From Caldilineaceae bacterium (GTDB lineage Bacteria; Chloroflexota; Anaerolineae; Caldilineales; Caldilineaceae): a stretch of 7,754 bases of DNA. Positions 5,733 to 7,754 of this stretch are shown here, piece after piece (the first letter of the stretch is position 1; each line of letters begins with the position of its first letter). Below the pieces are notes generated by a model, which ran no database searches, had not been told where the DNA came from, and worked only from the letters and a program-made list of their open reading frames with translations. Where the stretch lies: the NCBI GenBank assembly GCA_026645635.1, contig JAPKMV010000141.1:1-7754 (forward strand), in the 5' to 3' direction. Position numbers and translations under genes: made by a program.

Positions 5733-6941
5733 TCACTTCAGGGGACGTGCGCGCAGCGCCACCAACCGCAGGATCACCCACGCACTCACGCCGCAAAGCG
5801 CAATCACACCGACCATCGGCAGCGCCGTGCCATTGGCGAGCAGCCCCACCAACGCACCGGTGAGCGCGCCGGCCATGAACTGCGTTGCGCCGAGCAGGGC
5901 CGAGGCGCTGCCGGCTTTGCGGCCATAGGGCGCCATCGCCAGCGCGGTGGCGTTGGGACCGACCATGCCCGTGCTGGCGATGGTCACGAAAAGCAGCACC
6001 AACATGAGCGGGAAGCCGCCGATGCCCGCCAGCGTGACGCCGAAGAGCAACAGCGCAGCGCCTGCCGTGACATTCAGCGCGGCGGTAAGCAACTGCGTGC
6101 TTGTGTAGCGTTCCAGCAGCTTGCGGTTCAGTTGCGACGCCAGGATCAGCCCAAAGGCGTTGACGCCGAAATAGAAGCCGAACTGTTCCGGCGGCACCCC
6201 ATTCAACTCGATGAAGACGAAGGACGAGCCGGAGATGTAGGCAAACATCGCCGCGGACGCCAGCCCGCCGGCCAGGGCAAAGCCCATGTAGCGCCGGTCG
6301 GCCAGCAGGCTGCCGTAGCCGCGCAGAACGCTGCCCAGGCCGATAGCCGTGCGCCGGTCGCGCGGCAGCGATTCGTCCAGCCCAAGCCAGACGATCAACA
6401 GGCAGAACAGCCCAAAGCCCGCCAGCACCAGGAAGATCGCTCGCCAGCCAAAGGTGGTCAGAATCTGCCCACCGATCAGCGGTGCGGTGATCGGCGCAAT
6501 GCCCATCACCAACACCAGGAACGAGTACATGCGCGCCGACTCGCGCTCGTCGAACAAATCCCGCACCACCGAGCGGCCGATCACCACGCCGGCGGAACTG
6601 CCCAGCGCCTGCAAGAAGCGCAGCCCCATCAGCCCCAGAACGGAAGGGGCGAAAGCGATACCCAGGCTGACCACCGTATAGACTGCGCAGCCAAAGAGCA
6701 GCGGACCACGGCGGCCCCAGCGGTCGGAAAGCGGGCCGTAGAGAAGCTGCCCCAGCGCCAGGCCGATAAAGAAGGCGGAAAGCGTCTGCTGCACGGCAGC
6801 CGTCGTCGTGCCAAACTCGGCGGCGATGGTCGGCAGCGCAGGCAGGTACATGTCGATGGAGAGCGGGCCAAACGCGGCCAGCGTACCCAGGATCAGGGCA
6901 AGTTTGGCGTAACCGGGGTGGGCTGCAGCACGATCGATCAT
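5733..6941 (-). CDS. Bcr/CflA-family multidrug efflux MFS transporter
   Basis: This 402-residue, 12-span major facilitator pump expels drugs using the proton gradient. Its length is normal for the Bcr/CflA drug:H+ antiporter family. Visible marks are the acidic residue in span 1 (SIDMYLPALPTI, D30), motif A GPLSDRWGRR (69-78) in the 2-3 loop, motif B RFLQALGSSAGVVIGRSVVRD-type (108-128) in span 4, and motif C GIAPITAPLIGG (147-158) in span 5. The second half has the family-typical GPNATALAMAPYGRKAGSAS (328-347). The start at 6941 is supported by AGGAGG (6951-6956 on the plus strand as CCTCCT), 9 nt upstream. The gene is convergent with the Fic gene (21-nt gap) and divergent from the cytochrome gene (139 nt between starts). 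Drug substrates cannot be predicted. No local transcriptional regulator is encoded beside it. Confidence 0.94.
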   Translation of the reverse strand: MIDRAAAHPGYAKLALILGTLAAFGPLSIDMYLPALPTIAAEFGTTTAAVQQTLSAFFIGLALGQLLYGPLSDRWGRRGPLLFGCAVYTVVSLGIAFAPSVLGLMGLRFLQALGSSAGVVIGRSVVRDLFDERESARMYSFLVLVMGIAPITAPLIGGQILTTFGWRAIFLVLAGFGLFCLLIVWLGLDESLPRDRRTAIGLGSVLRGYGSLLADRRYMGFALAGGLASAAMFAYISGSSFVFIELNGVPPEQFGFYFGVNAFGLILASQLNRKLLERYTSTQLLTAALNVTAGAALLLFGVTLAGIGGFPLMLVLLFVTIASTGMVGPNATALAMAPYGRKAGSASALLGATQFMAGALTGALVGLLANGTALPMVGVIALCGVSAWVILRLVALRARPLK

Positions 6942-7032
6942 ACGATACGGCCTCCTGGCGCGCGACCGGCCTGGCGATGCAGGGCAGGCGCAGAGAATGT
7001 GCTTGCGGATTTCGCAGCTTTGCGGTACACAG

Positions 7033-7051
7033 TGTCACGCAATGTCGCGCA
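7033..7051. promoter_or_regulatory. Direct repeat TGTCRCGCA, candidate regulator site
   Basis: TGTCACGCA (7033-7041) and TGTCGCGCA (7043-7051) repeat with a 10-bp period, about one helical turn, in the 139-nt divergent region between the efflux pump and cytochrome genes. It lies 30 nt before the cytochrome ATG. Its spacing suits a head-to-tail protein site, but the repeat is short and this GC-rich DNA produces such matches by chance. No convincing promoter boxes were found around it. Confidence 0.2.
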
Positions 7052-7080
7052 GTTGCCAAAAGCGAATGAGGAGGATTGCC

Positions 7081-7629
7081 ATGAAAAACAGCCAGACCCG
7101 CTACGGCGTCGTCACCAAGCTCTTCCACTGGACGATCTTCCTGATCTTCCTCAACCAGTTCGTCGTCGCCATCACCATGCTCAACACGCCGGCCGGCTAC
7201 ACCCAGGGCGCGCTCTACAACTGGCACAAGTCCATCGGGCTGATCGCGCTGGGCGTGGCGCTGCTGCGCTACACCTGGCGCAAGACAACGCCGCTGCCGG
7301 ACTGGGCGCCCAACCTTTCACCGCGGGAAAAGAAGACGATCCACTGGGTCGAGAAGATTCTTTACTTCTGCATGTTTCTGATGCCGATCAGCGGCTACAT
7401 CTTTGTGATGACCGGCGGTTACGGGGTGAACTTCTTTGGTCAATGGCAGTTGCCCAACTTCCTGGGCGAAAATGAGACCATCGCCCTGCTCGCCCAGTGG
7501 ACGCACCGCATCACCGCCTGGCTGATCGTCTTCACTCTTTTCACCCATTGGGGGCTGGGCATCCGCCACCAGATCGTCCACCGCGACCGCTACTTGCAGC
7601 GGATGCTGCCGTTCACACGCCAGCGGTAA
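7081..7629 (+). CDS. Cytochrome b561 (CybB-type, dihaem membrane cytochrome)
   Basis: This 182-residue, four-span membrane protein should carry two b-type haems and move electrons across or within the cytoplasmic membrane. In E. coli the relative CybB acts as a superoxide:quinone oxidoreductase. The opening RYGVVTKLFHW (7-17) and NWHKSIGL (47-54) are hallmark CybB segments. Likely haem-ligand histidines are H16, H49, H142 (QWTHRITAWL) and H156 (FTHWGLGIRH). Spans lie near 12-33, 50-65, 90-112 and 143-160. The ATG at 7081 follows a strong GAGGAGGA (7068-7075) with good spacing; the in-frame ATG at 6997 would add an unrelated 28-residue tail. It is divergent from the efflux pump gene and followed 8 nt after its stop by a long hairpin, so it looks like a single-gene transcript. 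Nickel-iron hydrogenase b-type subunits are distantly related, but no hydrogenase genes are nearby. Confidence 0.92.
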   Translation: MKNSQTRYGVVTKLFHWTIFLIFLNQFVVAITMLNTPAGYTQGALYNWHKSIGLIALGVALLRYTWRKTTPLPDWAPNLSPREKKTIHWVEKILYFCMFLMPISGYIFVMTGGYGVNFFGQWQLPNFLGENETIALLAQWTHRITAWLIVFTLFTHWGLGIRHQIVHRDRYLQRMLPFTRQR

Positions 7630-7637
7630 AAAACAAA

Positions 7638-7699
7638 CGCACGCCAAGACGCAAAGTCGCCAAGAGAACCATCTTGGCGACTTTGCGTCTTGGCGTGCG
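7638..7699. repeat. Perfect 28-bp inverted repeat (long hairpin) after the cytochrome gene
   Basis: Positions 7638-7665 are the exact reverse complement of 7672-7699, leaving a 6-nt loop (GAACCA, 7666-7671). Within each arm the octamer CGCCAAGA occurs twice at a 16-bp period (7642-7649 and 7658-7665 in the left arm). The element sits between two convergent genes, 8 nt after one stop codon and 13 nt from the other. It has no T-run on either side: the plus-strand exit is GC-rich, and the minus-strand exit passes through TTTGTTTTTT at 7628-7637. It could therefore terminate transcription arriving from the right, since on the minus strand the stem is followed by this T-rich stretch. It may be a copy of a dispersed palindromic repeat. 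Confidence 0.9.
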
Positions 7700-7712
7700 C
7701 GCCCTGTTCGGC

Positions 7713-7754
7713 TCAGTAGCCGTCGGCGAAGGTGTCGATCATCAGCTTTACATC
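7713..7754 (-). CDS. C-terminal tail of a gene cut by the right edge
   Basis: Read on the minus strand, the window edge gives 13 codons, DVKLMIDTFADGY, followed by TGA (7713-7715 on the plus strand as TCA). The hairpin just beyond the stop and the normal codon choice suggest a real gene end running convergent to the cytochrome gene. Thirteen residues are too few to name a family. An open frame this short could also be chance. Confidence 0.4.
   Translation of the reverse strand, partial: DVKLMIDTFADGY

Noticed and set aside
5716..7227. 503-codon minus-strand open frame in another frame of the efflux gene
   Set aside because: It overlaps the MFS gene on the same strand in a different frame and runs into the cytochrome gene. 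It lacks membrane-span periodicity.
5724..7475. 583-codon plus-strand open frame opposite the efflux pump gene
   Set aside because: It is antisense to a clear MFS gene and also overlaps the cytochrome gene. Its product is a low-complexity Gln/Arg/Ala-rich string with no family motifs, typical of GC-rich shadow frames.

Overview
The window is GC-rich, densely coded bacterial DNA. It carries six complete and two end-clipped protein genes that I can support, with no RNA genes, CRISPR arrays or insertion sequences. The gene style points to an environmental, non-model bacterium: an ABC exporter next to a NarL-type two-component pair, good Shine-Dalgarno sequences on most genes, and short heptad or long hairpin repeats between genes. 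Chloroflexota (Anaerolineae/Caldilineae-like) is my best guess, from memory of similar gene neighbourhoods and intergenic repeats. It rests on no marker gene.

Layout. The left edge (2-640) holds the 3' part of a DUF2071/YqjF-family gene whose start lies outside the window. A 286-nt intergenic region follows. It contains an inverted array of 7-bp repeats (672-743), a weak hairpin, and a near-perfect 24-bp palindrome (881-904) just upstream of the next gene. A four-gene same-strand cluster runs from 927 to 4594: ABC ATPase, ABC-2 permease, multi-membrane-span histidine kinase, and LuxR/NarL-type response regulator, with gaps of 40, 49 and 33 nt. It is probably one operon in which the kinase-regulator pair controls the exporter. 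A 148-nt gap carries a -35-like box and two 11-bp palindromes overlapping the start of a Fic-domain gene (4743-5711). That gene ends 21 nt from a convergent Bcr/CflA-type drug efflux gene on the minus strand (5733-6941). A divergent gene encodes a b561-type dihaem membrane cytochrome (7081-7629). It is followed by a perfect 28-bp hairpin (7638-7699) and the last 13 codons of a minus-strand gene cut by the right edge.

How the genes work together. The ABC/two-component cluster and the MFS pump suggest sensing and export of toxic compounds, although no substrate can be read from sequence. The Fic protein has the complete catalytic motif and an N-terminal self-inhibitory motif, plus a C-terminal segment that looks like a small DNA-binding domain. 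It is likely an autoinhibited AMP-transferase that may also regulate its own promoter.

I see no clearly new multi-gene system. The features most worth a second look are non-coding: the heptad array, the palindrome before the ABC operon, the twin palindromes at the probably leaderless fic start, and the 28-bp hairpin.
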